NCBI GenBank assembly: GCA_000469685.2 | Contig: LS997562.1 | Coordinates: forward strand, 30,959,715 to 31,023,714 | From: Haemonchus contortus | Taxonomy: Eukaryota; Nematoda; Chromadorea; Rhabditida; Trichostrongylidae | Direction: 5' to 3' | Length of the DNA: 64,000 nucleotides | The notes under the pieces: generated by a model | The model's database searches: none | Told to the model about the DNA's origin: nothing | The model's input: only the letters and a program-made list of their open reading frames with translations | In this document: positions 49,163-61,000 of the stretch, one piece after another | How the letters are laid out: the number at the start of each line of letters is the position of its first letter | Position numbering within the stretch: position 1 is the stretch's first letter | Program-made: the position numbers and the translations under genes

Positions 49163-49425
49163 TATCAGCAAAGGCATTAAAAGGTCATAAAACGTGATAA
49201 TCTCACCATCAGAGTGTTTTCTAGTCCTTTAAGGAAAATTCCCCAGCCTCTCGCCTATGAAGCGTCACACTTACCATTACACTAACACCGTTGAGAGCTG
49301 AGGAACATACATGTAATTTAAGTTTTCTCATGTTTAGCTCCCTGAAACCACCCTCATAACTCTGTTCAGAGAAACGCTCGGCAAATTTGGAAAGCAGATT
49401 TGAACTCAGCATTCAAAAATACTTT
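49163..49425 (-). repeat. tRNA-like SINE candidate, right copy (inverted)
   Basis: On the minus strand it begins TTTTTGAATGCTGAGTTCAA, continues through GGTGGTTTCAGGGAG, and carries GTGTTAGTGTAATGGTAAGT with the A-box-like motif, then TGACGCTTCATAGGCGAGAG and ATTATCACGTTTTATGACCT. It is head to head with the left copy, about 750 bp apart. Confidence 0.6.
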
Positions 49426-49849
49426 ATTTGGTTTTAATTTTCTTTTATTGAAGTATTCATTTACTCTCAGGATGCGTTTATGTGAGCTCCACTGCTCAGG
49501 GCAATAAAGGCACGTTTTTTCTTGCTATCGCCACACTGTACTTCGAGTTTATCCAAACCCGAAATAAACTCCAAAATTTACATCAAGGCTGAGAAACAAA
49601 GTCAAACAACAACGAATGGTTACTCCGGAGCAAGGTTGTGGATCTAATGCAATCGGCAAAGGATCTGCTGTATATGCGGTCTACTTCCGGACCTATTATC
49701 CTGCTGTGGTGATAAGGTTGGTCGCACTTCTAACCGTTCGTAGTTCATAGCAAACCATGAAGCTGCTTTCGAGTCAGATATACTAAACTGGAAGGAAAGT
49801 CTTGAGCGGTTGTCATTTTCTATGTTTTACCTTTTTATATCGTGGAATG

Positions 49850-50100
49850 GAATCCATTCATGAATATATAATAAATACCGTCTTTAGTTACTATCTTGTC
49901 CCACCTAATGGGCAGTTCAGCGATGCCCTTACCCCAAAACTGAAGAGACTGATAGTGTAAGAAATCGCTGAAATACCTCTCAACGTCTTTGAGGTCGTGA
50001 ATTTTCTTCGTTAGAGAACGAATTGAAAAGGCGCATGGTGGAATAAGGCTGGCGGAAAAAAATGCTCCAGCCCAACATCTGCAATTCTAATGGTACCCTT
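49850..50100 (-). pseudogene. mariner transposase C-terminal fragment lacking its third Asp
   Basis: Minus strand: LGWSIFFRQPYS, then MRLFNSFSNE and, after a frame change, a clean 48-codon run with LKDVERYFSDFLHYQ, GKGIAELPIRWDKI and VTKDGIYYI. This is the standard mariner C-terminus. The PDLAPSDY segment that would carry the third catalytic Asp is deleted between the first two blocks. The upstream parts of the transposase are not recognisable. Confidence 0.7.
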
Positions 50101-51699
50101 TATCTCCATGTGTTCAGTGTTGACATGTAGTAGTGAGCAGCAGTCGTCTCGACCGTTTTTCTTTTTGAGCGGGTTTTGGCGCTCTCTAAGTATATAACAG
50201 CTTTGTATGCAGAAGCTTTTCGTAATTCAATATTCGTCATGAATTCTCGGAGAAGCAAAGTGGGCCCTTCTTGGGATGAAGTTCCGCCCCAGTTTGGATG
50301 GTGAATTCTCTTCGCGAGAGAGTCACAAGACAGACTGCAGGTTAGACAAGTAGAGAACTTAGCTGTTATGTAGTTATGCAATGGAATCTTCCAGTGACTC
50401 TTTTTTTCGGAGAAAGCGACAAATGGATAACCATTACCAAACTCGCAATCAAACCAACCTCAATTAAGTATTATCAGGTGGATACTAGAGCCTTGTAACA
50501 AGACTAGAGTTTCTGACTTAAGGTTCTCTTGACCAATGTAAAGGAAGGCAGTCTTTCATTGTGTGGAGCTGTCCCAATCAAGACTAGCCTTCAAAGCCCT
50601 TGTCTATCCTTTGATGTTAGCAAACCAGCGTAGGACAGTGGTGATGAAAGTGTTGTACCCTCACCGCTGATGTTGTTGCGAACGGTTGCCATCGCTCCAG
50701 GGCTGGTGTCTCATTCATAAATTATTATGGCTTGTGGACTTCACATCAAAATCAAAGTTAAGGGAGGCGGTCTGTCCATGTATTGATTGTGGGACAGTCG
50801 TATGAGTAATCTACGACGACCACACGGTCGATCTCAGTAGCGATCAAAAAGTTTTGACACTTTAAGAAATCGGCTCAAGGTTTTCTTTCCAGCGTGATAG
50901 TACACCTCTACAATGCTAAGTAGTGCAAAAGATACTGTATCACCTCTGATCAGACGTTCTTTACTGTTCATTACTAGTTGTTGACCAAAGTGATGAAAAA
51001 CTTGTATAGCTTGAATCAGATTCCATCCCTGAATCGTGTAAGTAACAGTGTAACAGTGTGTTCTCTCGGTGCGTTCATTGACAAATCGTGATGGAGGGAC
51101 TAAATTCATCTGAATATCAATCTTTATTACGCAAATTCCAGCGTGAATGGGATTCTCGGCTACGAAGTGAGATTCATCACCGACAATGTTGTTAAGTCCG
51201 TTCCACTCGAGGCTGTTCTTCCTTTGACTTCACTGAGAGTTGGCCATAAGGTATCTTTGAGTTCTAAATGATCTCTTTTGCACTGACTCTTGCATGCTAA
51301 CGCGAGCATAGCAATGAACTGATGGATTCGATCTGTAGCCTGAAATTGGGTCTTTTTACTCCTACTTAACTTCCATTTCGATGCTGCCAATAGCGTATTC
51401 GCCTCAGCACTCCGCGCGAAAATCGGATGATTCCAGTTGCTGTTAATCGAAATAACAAAGTTGAGTCTGTTTATCCTTGAATTGGAAGATAAGTCCTGGA
51501 ACACTTTGAAACCAGAGCCTTATTCAAAGGTTTTCGTGCCAGATTGCTGTAGAGTGTTCATGAAGCGTAGAAATAACGTTGATATATTGTGAATTGAAGT
51601 TTTGTATGATAAGGAGATATAAAACTGATACACTTGCCCAAAGTTTCTGTAATGCCGTTATATGCTGTTCTGTTTTCCTCTAAAACTGCATTTGCAGTT
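50101..51699. other. Spacer with unassigned minus-strand frames
   Basis: Minus frames at 50381-50100 and 51504-50834 are mostly open. The latter includes VGDESHFVAENPIHAGICV and ends KTLSRFLKVSKLFDRY. This looks like the relic of a coding sequence with one or more breaks, but I do not recognise the family. Confidence 0.35.
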
Positions 51700-52560
51700 A
51701 CATCCTCTTCCCTCAAGATGAGCCATCTTTATCAAATTTCGTGATCCCTTCATTATTACTCTTTTTTCACTCTTTCATTATAATAATAATTACACAATTA
51801 TACAAAAACGGATGATTTTAGTTTCTAGGTTATCAGATTCCCACATAAAAATTCTAATATTTCATGGAATTATAAAGCTTCAGTTATCTGTACAGAATGT
51901 CTCAGAATAGATATACTTGCAGTAATGTTACAACGTATATTTTTAGTATTGAAAACTCAATTAAGGTTTCGATAGACATTGGATACACTAAAGAGTTCAT
52001 CGTGATCAAGTTTGTTAAGAATATTTATAAAAGTGAATTTATCACTTATTCTTTTGAGTATACATAACTATGACTTCATATAAAGGTTTATTTAGGAAAT
52101 TGTGAGAATTCAAGAAATTCTAGTTGATTCAATGTTTATTATTTATGTATTAGATGGTAACTACTGAGTTAGTTAATTACTTGTTTACGTCATTGCTGGT
52201 ACATATACATGGAGTAAAATGTACATGTGTATAACTATATGTGTGTACATGTATACAAGTGTGTGCTAATACATGTGGATACATTCATGTATATAATTGC
52301 AATTGTAAGAATATGTACATGAGTGTAAGCACATATCATTTGCATAAATATACATATAAATACATTTATAAGAAGGTCATCGACAGTAGTTCTCCATAAA
52401 AGGTTGGTTCAAACATAACATGCTCTAATAAATCTGAGTATCACACATACATTAACAGGCAAATCTCAAATTTCTATAAAAATGCAATATACGGTTCTCA
52501 CTTGCCGCGTATGATGGTTTTATCTCAATTATCTTTCTCTTTGTGTTTTTCCTGTTCTCA
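51700..52560. repeat. AT-rich, low-complexity region with TACATGTATA-type runs
   Basis: Clearly more AT-rich than its surroundings; 52195-52370 is made of irregular repeats of TACATGTRTATA-like words. No coding sequence. Confidence 0.6.
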
Positions 52561-52644
52561 CATTTGTTAATATGTAGCAGTCATTCCAAAGTGGAGTTGA
52601 CCATTACTCACTGATGAGCCACTGAGTGACGATAAGTGGTAACG

Positions 52645-53012
52645 ATGTTCCTTTTTCTCATTCTATTTTCTGATATTTTTTCGGCATATGCTGTGATCTC
52701 TGTGTGTCTATTATTAACTTCAGGAAGTTGTTTCAAGATCACACGGGTTTCCAGGAAAGCTAGCTATCACAAAATAAAATATACGGTTGAGCCGTCATAC
52801 GTTTATTCAGTATCAATTGAGGGAAATTGCTTGTACTATACAAGGACTTTCTACGAACGAGAAGCGAACTAGATTTTTCAGTGTTTGGTGAATGATTTTC
52901 CGGAGGGTTCGATTTATGTGGCAAAAATTGTCGCACTACCTGAGGTCGTAGAAGATGGCTCAATCACCGTATCATTAGTGAATGAGAAAAGGAGAGTTTC
53001 AAGGACGTTCGA
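52645..53012 (+). pseudogene. Coding-like frame interrupted by one TAG, unknown product
   Basis: An ATG followed by a hydrophobic leader (MFLFLILFSDIFSAYA) opens a frame that encodes SCFKITRVSRKASYHKIKYT and YVYSVSIEGNCLYYTRTFYE, meets a TAG at 52870, and continues in the same frame with IFQCLVNDFPEGSIYVAKIV to VNEKRRVSRTFE and a GTAAGT donor at 53013. It is either a pseudogene with one nonsense change or an exon pair with an intron removing the TAG (a TTTTTCAG acceptor lies directly after it). No family recognised. Confidence 0.35.
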
Positions 53013-53069
53013 GTAAGTTATTCAAGTGTTATTGATTTCTCAACCCACTCTTTCTGTAAACTTCTCAAC

Positions 53070-54140
53070 CCACAGCAAATCTCACATATGGAGTGGGCGA
53101 ATAGAAATAGTGGAATGTATGCGTTGGCAGGGTTCGCTGTATTTTATCGTGTCCCGCCGTTTCATTCCTAGGGCTCCTCGAGGTTGCTTCCCTTGGACCT
53201 CGAACCTCATTACCCCCTTGTTGGATGTTTGAAGGTCTTTCAGTACATGTCCATACCACTGTATACGATGCTCTGTCATCTTTAGCTGGCAACATCAGCT
53301 GCTCTTATGAACGCCTTGTCGTCTTTATTTCTGATCTGCTCTAGACGCGTCCTACCGTACGTCCATCTATGCGTGCCCATTTCAGCGGACTAAAACTGTC
53401 CTCCACGGTTTCAACTGCGAGGCTGCACTCGTTGCCGTAAAGCATCATGGTCGTCAACACAGCTCGGAACATCTTTTCGTTGACCGTCATAAAGCACCGG
53501 CGGTTGCAGAGGATACCAAAAATGCCATTAACTTCATCTATGCTGTGTATATTCTGGCTTTTACAGCCTGGTCCAGGCTAACGTCAGCGTCTCGATCGCT
53601 CCTCAGGGAATGCACGTTCTGTACCCTTCCGATGGCTGCCCAAAAACCCTCCACGATTGATTCCGTGCACTACTCGAATTCGAGGAACTTTTTTCAGTTC
53701 ACATTCAGCCAGAGTTCCGTCAGTGTTTTCCGCCATACCTGCTTCTTGCCTTGAAGTTCTTCACTGTTCTCTGATGTTAAGCGATGTCATTAGAATAGAT
53801 GATGGTCTTCGGTGGTTCATCGATGAAGTTTTTTAGTTTGTCATCTCTTGTAAGCAGAAAAGCGAACGGACTCAAGGCTAGCTTTTATGTTACTGCAACT
53901 GGGGCATCGATTGTATTTGTTAGGCCGTGAGTGATGCGTGACTGTGGCCGTCCTAGACCTGTCGTACCTTCGTAAAGTGCTCCCTAGAGGACCTGGTGGT
54001 CGGAAGCCTTCTCCATATTGAGGAAGGCCAAAAAAGGGGTCCACGGTTTTCTCGGTACTTCTTCATCGCTTTTCCACTATTAAGATGGCATCCCTTTCGA
54101 AAATTTCTGGCATGAAGTAGAAGAGCATTTACGACGCCGG
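53070..54140 (-). mobile_element. LINE remnant of a second type, RT domain and 3' end
   Basis: Minus-strand blocks in order: KYRENRGPLFW (54060); NMEKASDHQV in place of the LEKAFDRVP block; ALSPFAFLLTRDDKLKNF; DEPPKTIIYSNDIA, where YADDIA is the catalytic motif (53800); CVDDHDALRQ-type and ALLYG-region traces; and MTEHRIQWYGHVLKDLQTSN (53270). The order matches LINE reverse transcriptases whose C-terminus has RWFGHVLR rather than the RWAGHVMR of the other copies here, so it is a different subfamily. The active-site Ala-Asp has become Ser-Asn. Confidence 0.8.
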
Positions 54141-54588
54141 GACTCCTCGAATTTTAGTCGACTAACAGCTCGTACAGTTGCATGGTATGAGCACCTCTGC
54201 GGCTTTCTTTGTAAATATATCGTAGTAAACATGCCATTCAACTGAAAAGAAGGGGTGTACAAAAGTGCATCTATATCAGAATTTGTATATCTTGGGTTGC
54301 TACTGTAAATGATCACAGTGATTGCGTGTCTGTGACTATTTCGGATAAGACGTTGCAAAGGAAATTTTTAGAGTTCGATGGCATGATCTTTCTTTCCCCG
54401 TTGGATTTTGGCGAAATGAAATTAAATGGAGAACGCAACTGAAGGTCAATGTTGTGACGGATCACCCTTGCTCTGGTAAGACATTTTTCCTCCAGCTTTA
54501 TTTTCGAAATGTCCCTCAAGTGTTCTTCAAAAAGCCGCTCTCATCGCATTATATCAAATCGGATCAAACCAAGCTTAATTATCTTTAA

Positions 54589-55240
54589 CCCATTGACCAC
54601 GACGTTTTGCGGGAAAACGCCGCGAGGGACCAGCGCGCTTTTCGTCCACCAGCGACTGCAGCCCACGTGTGGACTCATGGTCCAGCACGACCATTTTTTG
54701 AAGTTTATAAGAGAAAATTATAAGTTTTTAGGGATGTTCCTTCAAATGGGTTTGGTAAGAATGCCCACATTGAGTGATTATTGATCTTTATTATAGAAAC
54801 GGCATTCGTTCTAGTGGTCATTCAACTATGAGTTAAATCATTGCCAGAAATCGTTCCGGGGAACTTTTAGTTGCGTTGCTTTGGGAACTTTGCGTTTGGC
54901 TGATGAAAGCGAAAATGCTGCTAGTGACGACCTCTTTTAGAAATATCTTATTTTTCTGAAGTTGTTCAACGAACGAAGAATTCACCAAGATGATGTGCTC
55001 CTTCAAAGAAACACCTTTACAATTGTAAAATTAGAAGGTTTTTCAGGACCACGGTGCATGTAGTTTCATTTATACCTGATGTAGTGAAATGAAAAATTGT
55101 AAACAAATGGAAATATAGATGAATAAAACAAAATGCAAAAAAATGGAAATATAGATGAATAAAACAAAAAAGTACAACTGCAGTCCACATGTGGACTGCA
55201 TGGTCCCACATGGCCGAAAAAGTGCAGTCCACATGTGGTC
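54589..55240. mobile_element. piggyBac-type terminus with palindromic inner motif
   Basis: A TTAA at 54585-54588 is followed by CCCATTGACCACGACGTTTT, comparable to CACATTGATGACAAGCGC at the piggyBac remnant end (23247 inward, minus strand). Inside, ACTGCAGCCCACGTGTGGAC near 54655 resembles the perfect 22-bp palindrome at 55179-55200 (core CAGTCCACATGTGGACTG) and the half copy at 55223-55238. A 36-bp tandem pair lies at 55105-55176. No transposase is seen and the right TTAA end was not found, so the boundary is a guess. Confidence 0.4.
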
Positions 55241-55789
55241 GTGTGGTTGAATTATGATCTCCAAAATTAAATTCGTTCGCTACTACTGCTCATCTCGTCG
55301 GAAAGAGGACCTGCATTGTATTCCAGCCTTTCTACTGGTAGTTTTTTTAACGTGGAGTTCTCCTTTTGAAGGAGCGGAAGAGAGGTATGGTGAACTGCTG
55401 AAAGTGTCCAGAAGAAGTGAGGGGGGCTGTAAGCATACAGATCATCACAACAAAAAACACATTATTACGTTTTCTAATTTCTCAGATTCACTTATCTTGA
55501 ATGGGAAGCTATAAAAATTTCAGAACATGCTGGAAACTCGTCCTATCAATTTTCTCTACTCTGTACATCATCCAAGCTCTGAGAAGCTTAATGAACTGGG
55601 TCTCTTCATTCTAGATCTCATATCAACTTATTTTCATTTCGAAACGCAACGAATTTACAAGAGGAGACACATCTCTGAGACATAACAGATATTGCTATCT
55701 ACACATGTTCAGCAAATGGGGGTAATAGAAGATGGATGGAGAGAGAAGTCAAAAGGCATGGAACCAGTGGAACTTATTTGAAACGAGAA

Positions 55790-57060
55790 CTGATCTTCCA
55801 ACAGGCGCTTCCAAACTCAGCCAGCATCCGTTCAGGCTGTTCTACATTCGGTGTTATGGGCGTGATGTCGTCTATAAAGCGATGAGGTAATGTAACTGCC
55901 GGCCGTCGTCTTTCACTCCCATGCCCTCACGTTAGGAATAAAACATCGCATTCTTGTAGGCGGCATTGAAAAGTACAGCAAGATGACGCTGCCTTGCTGA
56001 GTCTATGTCTTTCCGCGAACTATGACTTTCTTTTAGAATGGTGAAATCTTAATTGTAAATCCATTGCAGAACTCATAAGGTATACTTATATGTATACTGA
56101 GTAAGAACACTCTAATCGGCAACGGCTTGAATCATCATTGCTATCAATTACCTCTTCTGAATCGATAAGAAAACGCCCTTTTGTACCCAAAGTTTTGAGG
56201 TTACCTCAAAACTTTGGCGGAGGTGCCAGCTCGGAAGTTCTTCAAATGCACCGCTTTTATTCTGTTGAGATCGGGGCAACAGAGGAATCTCTATTGACTC
56301 AGAAGGTATACTTATATGTATACTGAGTGGCTGTTGGCTGGTGTTGGCTTGTCGTCTTGCGGAAGTGGGCACCGGAAAGGCGACGTGTTCACTCTCATAG
56401 GGGCATGTGGGCAAGCGACTGCCAGAAGATTAGAGCGAGAGGCATGAATGATTTTATCTATTCTCGATGTAGTCACTGTTTCACAACACATCGTAACTCA
56501 TATTCGTTCTGTAATTTATAGAATCCCGGTAGGCGTTGCTTGTGCAGCTTCGCCCATAAGTGCTGCTCACCTCTTCCAACATTTCCCCATTGCTTAATAG
56601 GAAGGCTAGGATACTCATTCGGTAATACCCTACAGCTCGTGCATTTTCACGTCGGCGTATCAGTTTGAGGGTCTTCAAAGAAAGACGTCTCTCGGCAACT
56701 CGTGGTTTCTGCCGTCTTAGCACTATCGTGAATATATTCGACAAGTCAACGATTTGAGAGCTTGGTTCCTTGAAATTCGCAGTACGACTTCACTTTCTCT
56801 GCGCATCGAAAAAGCAGACGGTGACCGGTTTCCTTGCAAACTTGAGACCAGCGACATCAAACTGGCAAAAAATTCTCTCGGACATGATGAGATTCTTTCT
56901 TTACGGAAGTGTCCATCCGCTGGCTCTCAAATACAACATGGTTGCGAAGTTGGAATCTGAAACTCTCCCCGATGGTGTTGATCGATTCGATAATCTCAAC
57001 AGCTTTTTGCCCTGTCTATTCCATTCCATTTCGTGAGTCCCGATAATATCCATCAACCGC
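55790..57060 (-). mobile_element. RTE-like LINE fragments, interrupted
   Basis: Minus strand: RVAERRLSLKTLKLIRRREN (56720-56660) is the endonuclease-RT linker, preceded at 57060-56760 by degraded endonuclease end. RFIDDITPITPN then VEQPERMLAEFGSAC (55890-55805) is the RT catalytic block with Asp-Asp retained. Between them 56103-56302 is flanked by exact 26-bp direct repeats and is not LINE-like. Confidence 0.75.
56077..56328. repeat. 200-bp segment between exact 26-bp direct repeats
   Basis: AAGGTATACTTATATGTATA plus CTGAGT occurs at 56077-56102 and 56303-56328. Between them lies a perfect 15-bp-arm palindrome (56187-56217, CCAAAGTTTTGAGGT and its complement around one base). The arrangement could be an insertion with a long target duplication, or a duplicated tract. 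Confidence 0.7.
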
Positions 57061-58094
57061 TCTTCTGAGGCCAATCATGGCCTTAAAATCACCTTACCCG
57101 TGATACCTTCGATGTTTGGTTCTTTCTGTAGTGCTTTTCTTCAGGTCGTCCTCGTCGTAGCTTACTGTTGGTGCAAGCACGAGTAATTTTGGCGCGATTA
57201 GGGTGAAAATTCCCAATGTGAATAAGAAAGACGAACGAGGATGACGGGTCCTGCAGGTCTACAGCAGTTCTATTTGGGATGATTCACCAGTTGTAGTTCA
57301 CAAGCTCGGCTAGATATTCAGAGCCTGTTTGAACTAGGTTGACAAAGGAACAGTACTTGGCCGCTAAGGTCATCTAAGATGAGCATACCGTCGCACGTGT
57401 TTTTAAACGCTGATCTTCGCAATCGAAAACTGCGAATCGTTTCCGGAAAAAAAGCTACATAAGCATTTCTTTCGTGTGATATGGGCTTTTGTCCAACATG
57501 TACGCAGGAGAGGCTACCTAAGCCAGATGTGAAGCGATGACACAGTTTGTGATGGGGTAACCAAGCAAGACATGACGGATTGCATCCCGTACCTTGAACA
57601 TAATTTGTTTTTCCAAAAACGTGCGTGACACAACCTTGGACAGCGCTTTCAGAGCTCCCATTGACTATATGCAGCCTTTGTTCATGATAAGGAACATGGA
57701 AGATAGTTTTCAGATAAAGCCCGGTCCTGACCTTCTCTAAATAAAAGAGTTTTGCGTCTCTACATTGTGCAGCGAAGGAATTAGAATGACTTATTCTCAA
57801 GGCTCAGTGTTTGGCATAATATTGGCTCTCAACATTCAAACATCGAATATTCGAAGCATAGCTACGCTTACATTATTGAAGCGGTGACATTATCGAGAAG
57901 CACTAATGTGATAATTGATGATCACTTTATGGCCACACATATTCTTTGGCTCCCACGCTCTGACGACAAAGCCGAAATAATAGAAAAAACTTAATATCCC
58001 GATGGAGGCTTCACAATTAAATCTGAGATGCCGCGTAATTTTGGTTATTTATTGTATATGTAGATTCGTATCCGTCCGTATCTGTGTTTTACAG
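57061..58094. other. Spacer before the right-hand exon group
   Basis: Contains a 160-codon minus frame (57800-57318) without splice sites, recognised motifs or a reason to be coding. No other structure. Confidence 0.35.
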
Positions 58095-61000
58095 ATAAGG
58101 CCGATGAGCAAGAACTCGAAACAAGCAGTCGTAACTATATGATCTCAAAATCACTGTCTCGATCCTGCAAACACGATACGTCAGTAATACTGTAGTACTT
58201 TTTATGCCTCTGATATCCCATACTCTGCTAATACCGTTTGCTGATTACTTCAAAGGGCGATCCATTCAGATTTTCCAGAGCAGCTACACTATCTTATGAT
58301 GAAGCTGAAGACCAAATGGAGATAGCACCAGACATAAGCAACAGTCAGTCCGCATTTTTTCAACTTCTTGACTCCTCACACAGCCCGCAGAAGATCTAAT
58401 GAATCACGCAATTTCCGATGTGAACAGTAGCGAAATCCATGGGACAAGTGCCACACGAAAGGCTACTAGCGAGATGAAGAGATGTTTACATTATCGAGGT
58501 ACAGAGCTTAATGTAATTGGTTATCGTAACAGAACTGTTATGTGCCAAGGCAAGTTCCCAATCATTTTAAGAGCGAAACAAATTGCAATTGGAAAATTTC
58601 GGTATAAGATCGATCGCAGCTGCGCTGTACGTAGTACATACCCTGACCGAACTTGGTACATTTCAGTTCTGCCGGCAGATGCTCTGATTTTACAGGGTAA
58701 GAGGAGCTTTAAATTCAGATCCTGCATTGTACACTCCTCTGTGGGCCAGTTTCCGAGGCCCAAAGGAAGAACGTGCAACAACTGCACAACGGACATCATG
58801 GCCACTGCCAGTTCATGTTTCTGCTTTTCTGAAAATGCGACCAGCCGATCGTTGGGTATGGATGGCGCTCCTTCTACTTCACTGTTGCTCGATTTGCTCC
58901 ATTTCATATAAATTTTTTTGGATTTCATTTGATAACGTTTATATTTGCTAGAATCTCGTATCTTGAAGAATTTCTAAAAAGCATATATCCGTGACTGGGG
59001 CCTTCCCCACACATCGATCCTCTCACCTCATGCAGAATTCGAATTGGGATTTTTTTGTCAATGTTCGATGATTCTTTTATTCAGCGGGACCGCTCTTTCC
59101 TTGTTACATTGGAAGGCCGGCGTTGGCATTGTCAGTACAAAGTAATGAATTCTCAGCTAGGGAGCCAAGAAGAGGTATGACTGATTATTTGCTTTTGTTA
59201 CGAATTCCTTTACTTCGAAGAAATCTTCGAGATTAACATCATCGAAACCAGAAAAGCAGCAGTATTAAATTCATTGTTTAGGCAAACGCATTTGAAGTGC
59301 GCGAAAGACTAGTAGAAAATATGAGAAGCGTTATGGAAAGACGATGTCCGGATGCTTTTCTCAAGCAGTATCCACGCCACCACCACCGGCTCAACTTCCA
59401 GGTCCGTTATAAAAACCAGTATTAGACTTATGGGCTAATTGGTAGGGGAGATTCTTCGGTGTGAGGATCCAGGCTACTCCAAAGACGAAGACATTGTAGT
59501 AAGGCACCGAATGAGCCGTGTAGTTTACTGAACCAAAGTCAACACAATAATAAACTAATCAAACCATCGCGTTTCACTGTCGCTTACGGATCGATATTGC
59601 AATAAGATGATTGCTTCCCGCCCCCTGCCCCAAAGGTCACTGATTTCAATTCAGAAATTTATTTTATTTATTATTTATTGCTTGTGTCCGGCACATGGAA
59701 CGAAAAAAACAAATTGAAATGCAACGAACATAGACTGAAACTCGAAGTTAATGCAACATGAAGTACTTGAGAAAAGGGAAAAAGATAAAAGCAGGTAAAA
59801 TTGTGGATAAAACGTGTAAGGTAGCAAAAGCAAAGTAAGAAAGCCTGACCACCGACTGAGTTCCGAAAGCCTTCATTTGAAGGCGCATTTCACGATAATT
59901 TTAAGTAATCCAGATTATGACGAAAAATGGAATATAAGATGGAAAATAGCGTAATGAAGGGAAGAAACTGCGCGAATCGCTGTTCTCGAAGTGAAAAGAC
60001 TTCGAGAATCGTTAAAAAGGAGGCTGGACGAGAATGATAACAGAAAAATGAAGAAGAATGGGGCTTTGGACGAGCTATACAACGTGTGTCAAGTGTGCGT
60101 CCTGGTGCGAATAGCTGACAATGGTAAGCGAAAATTTATTTTCTCATAAGCGTAAGTTAACAAAAAAAGTCCCTAGTAACAGCGGAAATGGCCCACCTTT
60201 TTTGGTCTCTCGTGGTAGAAAATTAAATAATGGATCGCAGTGAGCCGACTCCTACGGAGTGAGTTAAGGCGCTGCTGCCTTATTTGATAAAGACGAACAG
60301 TATAGAGGAAAAGTCAACTTGTTGTCAATACGAACCCTAGGTCCCTGATTTCACTGTTCATGCAGAGCCTGTTGCTATCAATGTGGTAAGCGAAAGGAAT
60401 ATAACTAGGACCAGTGTGGAGTGCAGACGTTATTCTATGGCCAGGAGGGGATCCCAGTTCTTCTTACAATGTTGATTGCCTCTTGAATTTCAGTTGTATC
60501 ATCTGAAGTGGAGACTGATTTGTAACTCTCCAATTCATCAGCGAGTGCTCCACAGATATTACCTGAGCTTTTGATAAAACTCGTGTGTGAGTATTATAGA
60601 AAACTGGGGGGGGGGGGGAAACCCTCTTTTGAGGAGCTCGGGTAGATGCTGACCTAACAACAGGGTATGTCTTATTGATACGAACTTGAAAAGTGCTTTG
60701 CTTCAGGAATGATTACACTCAAGCCTTTTCTGGAAATAGGTACAACAAATGCATCCCCTACCTGTCACTAACTTGAATATATTTCAACGGAGACACAATA
60801 GAAGGGAATATTTTTCTTATGAAACAATCCCATCGGGCGTGACTGACGACCTTGATTGACTCAAAATGCGATAAATGCCACGCTCATGGAGCCGCAGAGT
60901 CGGCCATTTGCGGAAAGGATCTATATGATTCAAGTTCCATTTTCGAAATCGCTATGCTTAACACAAACAAGCGCAAAAGTTCCTGCTAGTAATTCAGCCT

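Noticed and set aside
57318..57800. 160-codon open frame on the minus strand
   Set aside because: No splice sites, leader or recognised motif, and odd composition; treated as a chance frame despite its length.
58399..58911. 170-codon open frame on the plus strand
   Set aside because: Its right half overlaps the better-supported exon 58696-58936 in another frame, which has a TTTTACAG acceptor, phase agreement with the next exon and a membrane segment.
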